NCBI RefSeq assembly: GCF_013376175.1
Contig: NZ_JABXXR010000002.1
Location: forward strand, 1-64,000
Reading direction: 5' to 3'
DNA length: 64,000 bases
Origin: Ameyamaea chiangmaiensis
Lineage (GTDB): Bacteria > Pseudomonadota > Alphaproteobacteria > Acetobacterales > Acetobacteraceae
The notes under the pieces were generated by a model, which worked only from the letters and a program-made list of their open reading frames with translations, was not told where the DNA came from and searched no databases. A program made the translations under genes and the position numbers. Shown piece after piece: positions 24,956-32,743 of the stretch. Numbering within the stretch: position 1 is the first letter of the stretch; each line of letters opens with the position of its first letter.

Positions 24956-26767
24956 CTACCTTTCCAAGGCCTCACGTTTTGTCTCCAGCTGCAGCCAGAG
25001 TTCCTCGGCGGCCGTCAGGCGATGCTGCGTATCCTCCAGCGTGGCGGTCAGGCGCGCGAAAGCGTTCGGGTCACGACTGTAGAGGCCCGCGTCAGAGAGA
25101 CGTTCGCGCAAGGAGATGATCTCCTGCTCCAGCGTCTCGATCTGTCCCGGGAGCTGTTCGAGGGCGTGTTTATCCTTGAAAGACAGCTTGTTCGCCGACT
25201 TTTTTCCACCTTTGCCCGAGCTTCCTGCTGCCTTTGCCGGCCTGGTGTCTTCGGCGGTGGCTTCGCGTCCGGACGGTGCGGTCAGGCCGTTCTGGGCCAG
25301 CATGTCGCTATATCCACCGGCATATTCGACCCAACGCCCATCGCCCTCGGCGGCGAGAATGGAGGTCGAAACCCGATCGAGGAAGTCGCGGTCATGGCTG
25401 ACCAGAACGACAGTGCCCGCATACGACGCCAGCATGTCCTGCAACAGGTCCAGCGTCTCCAGATCGAGATCGTTGGTGGGTTCGTCCAGCACCAGAACGT
25501 TGGAAGGCCGCGCCAGAGCGCAGGCGAGCAGCAGTCGGCCGCGTTCGCCTCCTGACAGGGCCCCGACGGGTGTCCGGGCCTGCTCGGGACGGAACAGGAA
25601 GTCCTTCATGTATCCGATGACGTGTCGCTTGTCGTCGCCGACCTGAACCATGTCGCCGCCGCCGCCGGTCAGCGTATCGGCAAGCGTGCGATCGGGGGAG
25701 AGAGTGGCGCGTTGCTGATCGAGGGTCTGAACCTGCAACGCAGTGCCGATCCGCACCTCGCCGTCATCGGGCTGGTCGATACCGGTCAGAAGGCGGAGCA
25801 GCGTCGTCTTGCCCGCACCGTTCGCGCCGACGATCCCAAGCCGATCGCCCCGCAGGACGCGCAGATCGAGATCGCGGATGATCGTTCGCTCCCCGTAGCG
25901 GCGCGTGGCGTTCTCGGCGACCACGACCAGCTTGCCCGACGTTGCCGCCGTCTGGGCGTCCAGTTTCACGCTGCCCTGTGCCCGCACGGTGTCGCGGCGC
26001 GTCTGCCTCAGGGCCGCCAGCTCGGCGACGCGGCGGACGTTTCGCTTGCGGCGTGCCGTCACGCCATAACGCATCCAGTCTTCTTCGCGGGCAATCTGCC
26101 GATCGAGCTTGTGGGCGTCGCGCTCTTCCTGCTCCAGAACCTCCTCGCGCCATGTCTCGAAACGGCCGAACCCCTGATCGAGCCTGCGCGTGATGCCCCG
26201 GTCCAGCCACACGACACTGCGCGACAATGTTTCCAGAAAGCGGCGGTCATGGCTGATCACCACCAGAGCGGACCGAAGCGAGAGCAACTCGCGCTCCAAC
26301 CACGCGATCGTCGGCATGTCGAGATGATTGGTCGGCTCATCAAGAAGGAGCAGGTCCGGTTCGGCCGCCAGCGCCTGCGCAAGAGCGCAGCGGCGCGCCT
26401 CGCCGCCCGAGAGGTTACCGATCAGTTCGTCGCCGGTCAGCCCGAGTTCGGCCAGGAACGACCGGGCGCGGTAGTCTTCGTCGTCCGCCAGACCGTCGCT
26501 GGCCGCCTCGAATGTCGTTGCAAACGCGCTGAGATCGGGTTCCTGCCGGACGTAACGCACAGTCGTGCCCGGCTGCAGGAACCGGGTGCCGGAGTCCATC
26601 TTGATGTCGCCCGCCGCGATGCGAAGCAGCGTCGATTTGCCGCTGCCGTTGCGTCCGACGAGGCAGAGTTTTTCACCCGGAGAGACGCCAAACCCCGCGC
26701 CATCGAGAAGCGGCTTGCCGCCGAGCGTGAGGGTGATGTCCTGGAGGAGCAGAAGCGGAGGTGCCAT
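24956..26767 (-). CDS. uup: ABC-F family ATPase Uup
   Basis: A 603-residue soluble protein with two ABC ATPase cassettes and no membrane segments, which places it in ABC-F. Cassette one has GRNGSGKST near residue 39, LSGGEARR and LLLLDEPTNHLD; cassette two has GANGAGKTT near residue 318, LSGGERGR and LVLDEPTNDLD. A C-terminal basic linker and coiled coil (about 510-603) bind DNA in E. coli Uup; family members act on ribosomes or DNA structure. It lies 46 bp downstream of otsA on the same strand and converges with the dehydrogenase gene. Confidence 0.92.
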   Translation of the reverse strand: MAPPLLLLQDITLTLGGKPLLDGAGFGVSPGEKLCLVGRNGSGKSTLLRIAAGDIKMDSGTRFLQPGTTVRYVRQEPDLSAFATTFEAASDGLADDEDYRARSFLAELGLTGDELIGNLSGGEARRCALAQALAAEPDLLLLDEPTNHLDMPTIAWLERELLSLRSALVVISHDRRFLETLSRSVVWLDRGITRRLDQGFGRFETWREEVLEQEERDAHKLDRQIAREEDWMRYGVTARRKRNVRRVAELAALRQTRRDTVRAQGSVKLDAQTAATSGKLVVVAENATRRYGERTIIRDLDLRVLRGDRLGIVGANGAGKTTLLRLLTGIDQPDDGEVRIGTALQVQTLDQQRATLSPDRTLADTLTGGGGDMVQVGDDKRHVIGYMKDFLFRPEQARTPVGALSGGERGRLLLACALARPSNVLVLDEPTNDLDLETLDLLQDMLASYAGTVVLVSHDRDFLDRVSTSILAAEGDGRWVEYAGGYSDMLAQNGLTAPSGREATAEDTRPAKAAGSSGKGGKKSANKLSFKDKHALEQLPGQIETLEQEIISLRERLSDAGLYSRDPNAFARLTATLEDTQHRLTAAEELWLQLETKREALER

Positions 26768-26813
26768 GGCGGCGTTCTCGCCCGTTCCGCGCCCCGGCGC
26801 AAGTCAGCCCTTC

Positions 26814-28205
26814 TCAGGCGGCGCCCGACCCGCGCGCCTGCAACAAGGCGTCGAGAAAGGACTCTCCCCACATCAGCGGCGTGCGTGAGGAGATGACGTG
26901 CCAGTTCGCCTCCCAGCGGCGACGGCGCTCTTCCCTTGCCATCGACAGGGCACGATGGATGGCATCGGCCACTTCGTCGCCGTCGAACGCGTTAACCAGC
27001 AGGGCGTCCTTCAACTGTGCCGCGGCGCCCGCGTAACGCGACAGCACCAGAACGCCAGGATCGTCCCCGTCCTGCGCCGCCACATATTCCTTGGCGACAA
27101 GATTCATGCCATCGCGCAACGGGGTTACCAACCCGACACGCGCCGTGCGCATGATTCCGGCCAGATGGGCACGTGCGACGGGACGGGTCACAAAGCGCAG
27201 GGGCGTCCAGGCCGGCATCGCCAGCTCCGCGTTCAGGGCACCCGACAGGCGCTCGAGCTCTTCCCGCAGGGACTTGTAGATCTCCACGTCCTGGCGGCTC
27301 GACGCGGCGACTTGCAGGAAGGTGACGCGTTCCTGCCATTCGGGATGCTTGTCGAGAAAAGAGCGGTAGCCGTTGATCCGCCGCCGGATTCCTTTCGTGG
27401 GATCCATTCGGTCGGCGCCGATCATCAGGGTCGAGCCCAGGAGCGATTCCGAAAAGCGTCGTATGGCCGTGGTGTCACTCTCCTCGGCGGCGGTTCTGGC
27501 AAATCCGGGCGCGTCGATCTCGACGGGGAATGCGCCGACATGCACCGTCCGGCCGCCGCATGTGACGACATTGTTGCCGGCCGTTTCGCCACCCGCCAGG
27601 CGCTCGACACAGGCGACGAAATTCTGCGCGTCATGGCTGGTCTGAAACCCGACCAGATCGGCCTGCATGAGCTGGCGCAGAAACGTCGCGGCCTCCGGGA
27701 TGGTCGAGAGGATATCGGGCGAGGGGAAAGGCGTATGAAGAAAGAAACCGATTGGCACCTGCACGCCGCGTGTCCGTAGCGCGGCGGCCAGAGGCACGAG
27801 GTGATAGTCGTGGATCCACACCACGTCTCCGGGCCGGATCATGTCCTTCAGCGTGGTGGCGAAGCGCGCGTTCACGGTGCGATAGACATGCAGGCTGTGA
27901 CGGTCGAAACTGATCTGTTCGGGCAGGGAATGGATCAGCGGCCAGAGCGTCGCGTTGGAGAAGTTGGCGTAATAACCCTGATATTCGTCGGGGGTGAGGT
28001 TGATGGTGGCGTACTGGACGCCGCCCTCCTCCACGATGGCGGGGGCAGTGTCGTGTTCGGCATTGTCCGCGATGTCGCCGCTCCAGCCAAACCAGAGTCC
28101 GCCGCGACGGGCCAGAAGATCGTGAAGCACGACAGCGAGACCGCCGGCTTTTTCTCCCGCCGTTGGTACGGGTACTCGGTTCGACACAACGATCAAGCGA
28201 CTCAT
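26814..28205 (-). CDS. otsA: Trehalose-6-phosphate synthase
   Basis: A 463-residue GT20 glycosyltransferase making trehalose 6-phosphate from UDP-glucose and glucose 6-phosphate, a step in stress-protectant trehalose synthesis. Motifs are LIVVSNRVPVP, GGLAVVLHDLLARRGGLWFGWSG, WIHDYHLVPLA, DRMDPTKGIRRRING with the Arg/Lys phosphate binders, and LRDGMNLVAKEYVAAQ. No otsB phosphatase gene is adjacent. The gene lies downstream of phyR, and a site resembling the EcfG-sigma promoter lies 49-74 bp upstream of the start, which would put otsA under the general stress response. Confidence 0.95.
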   Translation of the reverse strand: MSRLIVVSNRVPVPTAGEKAGGLAVVLHDLLARRGGLWFGWSGDIADNAEHDTAPAIVEEGGVQYATINLTPDEYQGYYANFSNATLWPLIHSLPEQISFDRHSLHVYRTVNARFATTLKDMIRPGDVVWIHDYHLVPLAAALRTRGVQVPIGFFLHTPFPSPDILSTIPEAATFLRQLMQADLVGFQTSHDAQNFVACVERLAGGETAGNNVVTCGGRTVHVGAFPVEIDAPGFARTAAEESDTTAIRRFSESLLGSTLMIGADRMDPTKGIRRRINGYRSFLDKHPEWQERVTFLQVAASSRQDVEIYKSLREELERLSGALNAELAMPAWTPLRFVTRPVARAHLAGIMRTARVGLVTPLRDGMNLVAKEYVAAQDGDDPGVLVLSRYAGAAAQLKDALLVNAFDGDEVADAIHRALSMAREERRRRWEANWHVISSRTPLMWGESFLDALLQARGSGAA

Positions 28206-28253
28206 GCGGCGTCTCCGTCTTGTTTCCGCCGTGGGGCGGCAAGGCCCGGAACG

Positions 28254-28279
28254 AACGTCCGAACCCGGGCAAACGTTTC
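28254..28279 (-). promoter_or_regulatory. Candidate EcfG-type general stress promoter for otsA
   Basis: On the minus strand GAAAC (28279-28275) is followed after exactly 17 bases by CGTT (28257-28254). The alphaproteobacterial EcfG consensus is GGAAC-N16/17-CGTT, so there is one mismatch. The distance to the otsA ATG leaves a leader of about 40 bases. Confidence 0.5.
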
Positions 28280-28319
28280 GCCGCTGATGCCGGACCTGGG
28301 GCTTCCGGGGGCGCGTGCC

Positions 28320-29048
28320 TTAGGGCATCCGCACCCCGCCGGTCACCGCCTGATAGGTGGCGATGGCCAGCGTGACCGGATCGAACGGCTTGGTGATGAC
28401 GAACGCGGGTTCGACACGTTCGCCCGTCAGCAACCGTTCCGGATAGGCCGTCACAAACACGACCGGCACCCTGTGATCCTGCATGATCCGCGTGACCGCA
28501 CTGATGCCGTCGCCGCCGCCACCGAGGTTGATGTCGGCAAGGATCAGGCCCGGACGCCGGAGCAGCGCCAGTTCGACGGCGTCCTTTTCGGTGTGCGCGA
28601 CACCGGCGACGCGGTGGCCGCACTGGGCGACCAATTCCTCGATGTCCATGGCGATGATCGGCTCGTCCTCAATGATCAGGACGTCCGTGCGCGCGCTCTC
28701 GCCGAGGGCGGCGCGCGCATCAACCAGCGTGGCGCGCGCGTCGTCCAGCGACAGTCCGACGATGGTGGAGGCGTCGTCCAGCGGCACCTCCTCCAGCATC
28801 GTCAGCAGGAGAAGCATTCGCCCTGCGGCACTCAGGCCGCCCGGAGGGTCGTCGCCGCCGGCGCGCAGGCCGATCTCGCGGTAGAGCGCGTTACGCGGGG
28901 TCAGTTCGGTCTGATCTCTGACCATGAGATCACGAAGGCTCTCGGCGACGGCCAGATCACCTCGGGCCTGACTTCCTGTCAGCGCGCGCGCATAGCGCCG
29001 CGCGTAGGGAAGGGCGCGGACAAAATCGTGTCTCCGCGATTCGACCAT
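28320..29048 (-). CDS. phyR: General stress response regulator PhyR
   Basis: A 242-residue anti-anti-sigma response regulator. The N-terminal sigma-like domain (about 1-118) mimics an ECF sigma factor, and the C-terminal receiver domain (about 122-242) begins DVLIIEDEPIIAMDIEEL, with the phosphoacceptor Asp in LILADINLGGGGDG and conserved Thr/Lys in FVTAYPE and VITKPF. When phosphorylated, PhyR binds NepR and frees EcfG. The ATG at 29048 is preferred; a TTG lies two codons upstream. It is divergent from the first sigma gene and sits beside nepR, ecfG and the kinase, the usual cluster. Confidence 0.95.
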   Translation of the reverse strand: MVESRRHDFVRALPYARRYARALTGSQARGDLAVAESLRDLMVRDQTELTPRNALYREIGLRAGGDDPPGGLSAAGRMLLLLTMLEEVPLDDASTIVGLSLDDARATLVDARAALGESARTDVLIIEDEPIIAMDIEELVAQCGHRVAGVAHTEKDAVELALLRRPGLILADINLGGGGDGISAVTRIMQDHRVPVVFVTAYPERLLTGERVEPAFVITKPFDPVTLAIATYQAVTGGVRMP

Positions 29049-29165
29049 AAGCAATGTGTCTCCGTTTCGCGCCAGATACGGCCGGCCCGTGCGGCGATTA
29101 CAGCGGACGTTGGGAGAGAACGCAAATCTCTGTTAAGCGAGGGTTTCGCAACGGCACCCGGCGGC

Positions 29166-29699
29166 ATGCAGTCCTTCCGAAAATCCCTTCTCGACACTCT
29201 TCCCGCACTTCGGGCGTTTGCACGCTTTTTGACCCGCAACGCGTCACAGGCCGACGACCTTGTGCAGGAGACGGTCATGCGCGCGCTGACCGCACACGAC
29301 CAGTTTATCGAAGGCACCAGCATCAAGGCGTGGCTGTTCACCATTGCCCGCAACCTGTTCTACGAGACCAGGCGCCGCCATCGCCGCGAAAGCGAGGTGA
29401 TGGAGGATTTCAGCGCGCAGGCCGCGCTGAACGGCGACGACGGACAGGCGCCACTGACCGACACCCGCGCGCGCGTCCATGAGCTTGAGCGCGAGATCTG
29501 GAAGCTGCCGCCTCCCTTGCGCGAGGCGCTGATTCTCGTTGGCGCGCAGGAAATGACGTACGAGGAGGCCGCGGCCGTCTGCGGCGTCCCCGTCGGTACG
29601 GTCAAGGCGCGCGTGTCGCGCGCACGAAGCCATCTCGGGCGCCAATTGTCGTCGGACGAGGCGGCGGACGCGGGCACCGACGGGGGTGGAGAGGCGTGA
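29166..29699 (+). CDS. ECF sigma factor, EcfG-like (first of two)
   Basis: A 177-residue sigma-70-family factor with region 2 (ALRAFARFLTRNASQADDLVQETVMRAL, about residues 14-41) and region 4 (LREALILVGAQEMTYEEAAAVCGVPVGTVKARVSRAR, about 119-155). The region 4 helix-turn-helix and the absence of extra domains fit the EcfG (ECF15) group that drives the alphaproteobacterial general stress response. It starts at ATG 29166, after a 117-bp divergent gap from phyR. A second sigma gene follows 93 bp downstream. Which of the two is the main stress sigma factor cannot be told from sequence alone. Confidence 0.88.
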   Translation: MQSFRKSLLDTLPALRAFARFLTRNASQADDLVQETVMRALTAHDQFIEGTSIKAWLFTIARNLFYETRRRHRRESEVMEDFSAQAALNGDDGQAPLTDTRARVHELEREIWKLPPPLREALILVGAQEMTYEEAAAVCGVPVGTVKARVSRARSHLGRQLSSDEAADAGTDGGGEA

Positions 29700-29792
29700 G
29701 GCAATGATCTCACGTTTATGTCATTGAAAGGCGTGCAACGGTTTTGCTCGGGCGTTCATTGATCCCTCGAAAAGCAACGAAGGACGAAAACG

Positions 29793-30371
29793 ATGGCCCA
29801 GACGTTCCATGATCAGGTGATCGCCATTCTCCCCAAGCTGCGTGTCCAGGCGCTGTCGCTGACGCGCAATCGCGCCGCCGCCGAAGATCTGGTGCAGGAC
29901 GCCGTCTGCAATGCCCTTGCGGCGCAGGAAAGCTTCATTCCGGGTACGAACTTCCCCGCCTGGATGCACCGCATCCTGCGCAACCGTTTCATCTCCGACC
30001 TGCGCCGTCGTCGCGACACGACCGATATCGATGACCTGCCGCCCGGCATGTTCGCCACCGAGGCATCGCACGAGGATCGGTTGGTGCTGAAGGATCTGGC
30101 CCTCGCCCTGTCGCGCCTCCCTGAAGAGCAGCGCACGGCGCTGGTGCTCGTGGTCATGCAGGGGATGAGCTACGAGGATCTGGCCGAGGCCACCAATTGC
30201 GCCGTCGGAACCGCTAAAAGCCGTGTCTTCCGCGCCCGCCGTCAGCTTGAGGCGTGGATGAACGGCGATCTGCCCGCCTCCAACAAGCTGGGCCAGCGCG
30301 TTGCCGCCCTGCGCGCCGTGCTGGACACCCGGCTGGGGTCGACGGACAACGCCAAACGGATCGACGTTTAA
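29793..30371 (+). CDS. ecfG: ECF sigma factor, EcfG-like (second of two, next to nepR)
   Basis: A 192-residue ECF sigma factor with region 2 (LRVQALSLTRNRAAAEDLVQDAVCNAL, about residues 14-40) and region 4 (EEQRTALVLVVMQGMSYEDLAEATNCAVGTAKSRVFRAR, about 110-148). A good AAGGA ribosome site precedes the ATG. Its place directly upstream of nepR is the typical ecfG position, but the first sigma gene matches the EcfG region 4 at least as well. The C-terminal extension after residue 150 (NKLGQRVAALRAVLDTRL) is absent from its neighbour. Confidence 0.85.
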   Translation: MAQTFHDQVIAILPKLRVQALSLTRNRAAAEDLVQDAVCNALAAQESFIPGTNFPAWMHRILRNRFISDLRRRRDTTDIDDLPPGMFATEASHEDRLVLKDLALALSRLPEEQRTALVLVVMQGMSYEDLAEATNCAVGTAKSRVFRARRQLEAWMNGDLPASNKLGQRVAALRAVLDTRLGSTDNAKRIDV

Positions 30372-30395
30372 AAAAGAAGCGGCAAAAGCACGCCG

Positions 30396-30433
30396 GTCAT
30401 GCGCGACGATCTTTTCAGGTCGTCGTGCATGAC
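30396..30433. repeat. 14-bp hairpin between ecfG and nepR
   Basis: Arms 30396-30409 and 30420-30433 pair over 14 positions with a single G-U wobble and a 10-base loop. No T-run follows, so it is more likely a processing or attenuation structure than an intrinsic terminator. It lies 25 bp after the second sigma gene and 75 bp before nepR. Confidence 0.7.
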
Positions 30434-30508
30434 GTAACGACATCAGGACGTGATACCGGCACCAATGGTGTCATCGCTCAGGATGCACGAAGGGGTGAGA
30501 GAGCCGTA

Positions 30509-30709
30509 ATGGCGAAATCTGAACGTAGCGGAGGTCGCGGCGTTCCGGAGAAGGGGACCACTGAACGGGAGCAGGAGAAAGGCGATGAGGCAGACGGGGC
30601 ATTTGACCTGTGGCTGAAGCGCGGTCTCCATCAGCTCTTCGATTCAGTCGCAAACGAGCCGATTCCCGACGAGCTTCTTCGTCTCATCGAGGAGGACCGC
30701 GAGAGTTAG
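30509..30709 (+). CDS. nepR: Anti-sigma factor NepR
   Basis: A 66-residue protein with a charged, disordered-looking N-terminal half and the NepR core, here LHQLFDSVANEPIPDELLRL near the C-terminus. NepR holds EcfG inactive until phosphorylated PhyR captures it. The start at ATG 30509 follows an AGAGAG-like ribosome site; the open frame continues upstream without similarity. It lies between the second sigma gene and the sensor kinase and completes the partner-switch set in this cluster. Confidence 0.9.
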   Translation: MAKSERSGGRGVPEKGTTEREQEKGDEADGAFDLWLKRGLHQLFDSVANEPIPDELLRLIEEDRES

Positions 30710-30725
30710 CCGACGGTATCCACGC

Positions 30726-32624
30726 GTGAACTCCAGGCGGAACACGTTCTCCGGCACTCCCGATCGTCTGGTCAGACGCGTCCGGCGCGCGCTCGCCGGA
30801 CGCGCGTCCACGAACGCGGTCCCGCTGCTGGGGCCGCTGTTGCGCATCCTGAAGCTCTTCGACACGGTCAACGCGCGCGTCGGTGGTCTTCTCCTGCTGG
30901 CTGTGGCCCCGTTTGCCGTGGGGCTCTCGCTTCTGGCGTGGGAGGGTTATCAGGAAATGGAGGACGTGGTGCGGGCGCGGGCTGATGAGGTCGCCCGTCA
31001 GGCATCCGCGCTTGTCTCCTACGAACTTGATGTCGCGACCCAGACGCTGCGTATCCTTGCCGCATCCGCCGACGATCGTGCGCTGGGCGCGCTTCGCCTA
31101 TCGCCGTGGGCGGCGCTGTCGCCGCCGCGCGTGGCTGCTGTGGTCGAGCGTGGGGCTGATGGCGCGATACGTACTCGTATTGATAACCCAACGTTCCGCT
31201 GCTCCGCCGGATTTTCCCACGGCTCGGATTTCATCGTCCCGATGGGCATGGAGCGCACCCTCTCGCTTCGTTACCCTCCACCGCAGGCTCTGGACGAAGC
31301 CCCGTGTGTCGAGATTACGATGCGCCGCATCGATCATGACGCCGGGGTGCAACCGCGTTACCTCTCGGCGCTTGTGTCGCTCGAGGTATCGGCGGCATCC
31401 ATTCGCTACCGGCTGAAGAACCGGAACGAATGGCCACGGATATGGGTGCTGGCGCCGGACCGTCGGCTTCTAACTCTTGAACCAACACACTCAGCCGCTG
31501 GCGAAGCACCTGTCGATGCAGCGGCTTTGGAAGACGAGCTTTTGGCGCGCAACGGCCGCGGCGATAACGGGTCTGTTGCTCTCAACCAGCGCCATCGTGC
31601 CTCAGTGCTGACAACCCTTCCGGTCGGACTTCGACTTCTGGTCGTCGCCACCCGGAGCCGGGACGAGGGTCACGCGCGCAACAGCTTCATCACGACCGTG
31701 TTCCTTACCGTCGCCGTGCTGATCCTGCTTCTGACCGCCGTCGGCACTCTGGCCGATGCGGTTCTGGTGAGGCCGATCAATCAACTGATGGACGCTCTGA
31801 GCGAATGGCGGCAAGGGGGTGCGTTCGACACGCGCATCGCGCGGAGCATGCCGATGGAACTTCGGGCGCTTGGATTTTCGTTCAAGCGGGCAACACGGCG
31901 TCTGGCCCGGCATGAAGCGCGTCTGTCCCGTGCGCTGGAGCATCAACGGTTGCTGATCCACGAGATCCATCATCGGGTAAAGAACAATCTGCAGATTGTC
32001 GCGTCGCTCCTGAACCTTCAGGCGAATCGCATCCGGCAACCGGAAGCGCAGAACGAGTTTCGACAGGCGCGCGATCGGGTGCGCACGCTCGCCACGCTTC
32101 ATCGTCACCTCTATCCCGAAACGGGTTCAACGGCGATGCGCATGCCGTTGTTTCTAAAAGAACTATGCAGCCAGATCGCAGCAGCGCACGGCGAGGATGG
32201 CTCCGATCGTATATCGGTTGTGGTCGAGGCCGAGGATTTCGAGATGTCGGTGGATCAGGCGGTTCCGCTTGCGCTGGTAACCACGGAAATTGTCAGCAAC
32301 GCCATTCGGTATGCGTTTCCGGACGACCGTCCGGGGACGGTACGGCTGACATTGCGTCAGGAACGAGCAGGAGAGGCGGTCATGGTCATCGAGGATGATG
32401 GCATCGGCCTTGCCGTCGGGGAGCGATCCCATGACAGGAGCCAGCGTACCGGGCTTGGCCTGCAACTGATCCGCGGGTTCGTGCGGCAACTCGGCGGCGT
32501 CATGCGCTGCACATCCGATCCGGAAGCCGACGCGTCTGTCCCGCCGCTGGCGGGCACGCGCTACGTGATCACCTTTCCCCTCACACCTCCACGCGGGGAA
32601 CTCCGGGGCCATGTCGTGTCCTGA
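30726..32624 (+). CDS. HisKA_2-type membrane sensor histidine kinase, likely PhyR kinase
   Basis: A 632-residue sensor kinase. One membrane helix lies at about 53-72 and a second at about 320-343; they flank a periplasmic domain of about 245 residues, and a HAMP-like segment follows. The dimerisation domain has IHEIHHRVKNNLQIVASLL with the phosphorylatable His near 416, the HisKA_2 pattern, and the ATPase domain has TEIVSNAIRYAFP (N box), IEDDGIGL and GLGLQLIRGFV. Kinases of this family phosphorylate PhyR. The start is GTG at 30726, only 16 bp after nepR, so its role as the local PhyR kinase is strongly suggested but inferred. Confidence 0.9.
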   Translation: MNSRRNTFSGTPDRLVRRVRRALAGRASTNAVPLLGPLLRILKLFDTVNARVGGLLLLAVAPFAVGLSLLAWEGYQEMEDVVRARADEVARQASALVSYELDVATQTLRILAASADDRALGALRLSPWAALSPPRVAAVVERGADGAIRTRIDNPTFRCSAGFSHGSDFIVPMGMERTLSLRYPPPQALDEAPCVEITMRRIDHDAGVQPRYLSALVSLEVSAASIRYRLKNRNEWPRIWVLAPDRRLLTLEPTHSAAGEAPVDAAALEDELLARNGRGDNGSVALNQRHRASVLTTLPVGLRLLVVATRSRDEGHARNSFITTVFLTVAVLILLLTAVGTLADAVLVRPINQLMDALSEWRQGGAFDTRIARSMPMELRALGFSFKRATRRLARHEARLSRALEHQRLLIHEIHHRVKNNLQIVASLLNLQANRIRQPEAQNEFRQARDRVRTLATLHRHLYPETGSTAMRMPLFLKELCSQIAAAHGEDGSDRISVVVEAEDFEMSVDQAVPLALVTTEIVSNAIRYAFPDDRPGTVRLTLRQERAGEAVMVIEDDGIGLAVGERSHDRSQRTGLGLQLIRGFVRQLGGVMRCTSDPEADASVPPLAGTRYVITFPLTPPRGELRGHVVS

Positions 32625-32743
32625 GCGGGGTCAATGCCAGCATGCGAGCATCGCCGTGACGGAATGACAGGGTTCGGGTTAACGATTGGCAAGAAGTCGT
32701 CGTAAATCTGTCCTTAACGAACATGGTGTCCTATAAGGCCGCG

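Noticed and set aside
29110-29155. Possible EcfG-type promoter for phyR (GAAAC and CGTT on the minus strand)
   Set aside because: The spacer is 20 bases rather than 16-17, so it does not meet the consensus.
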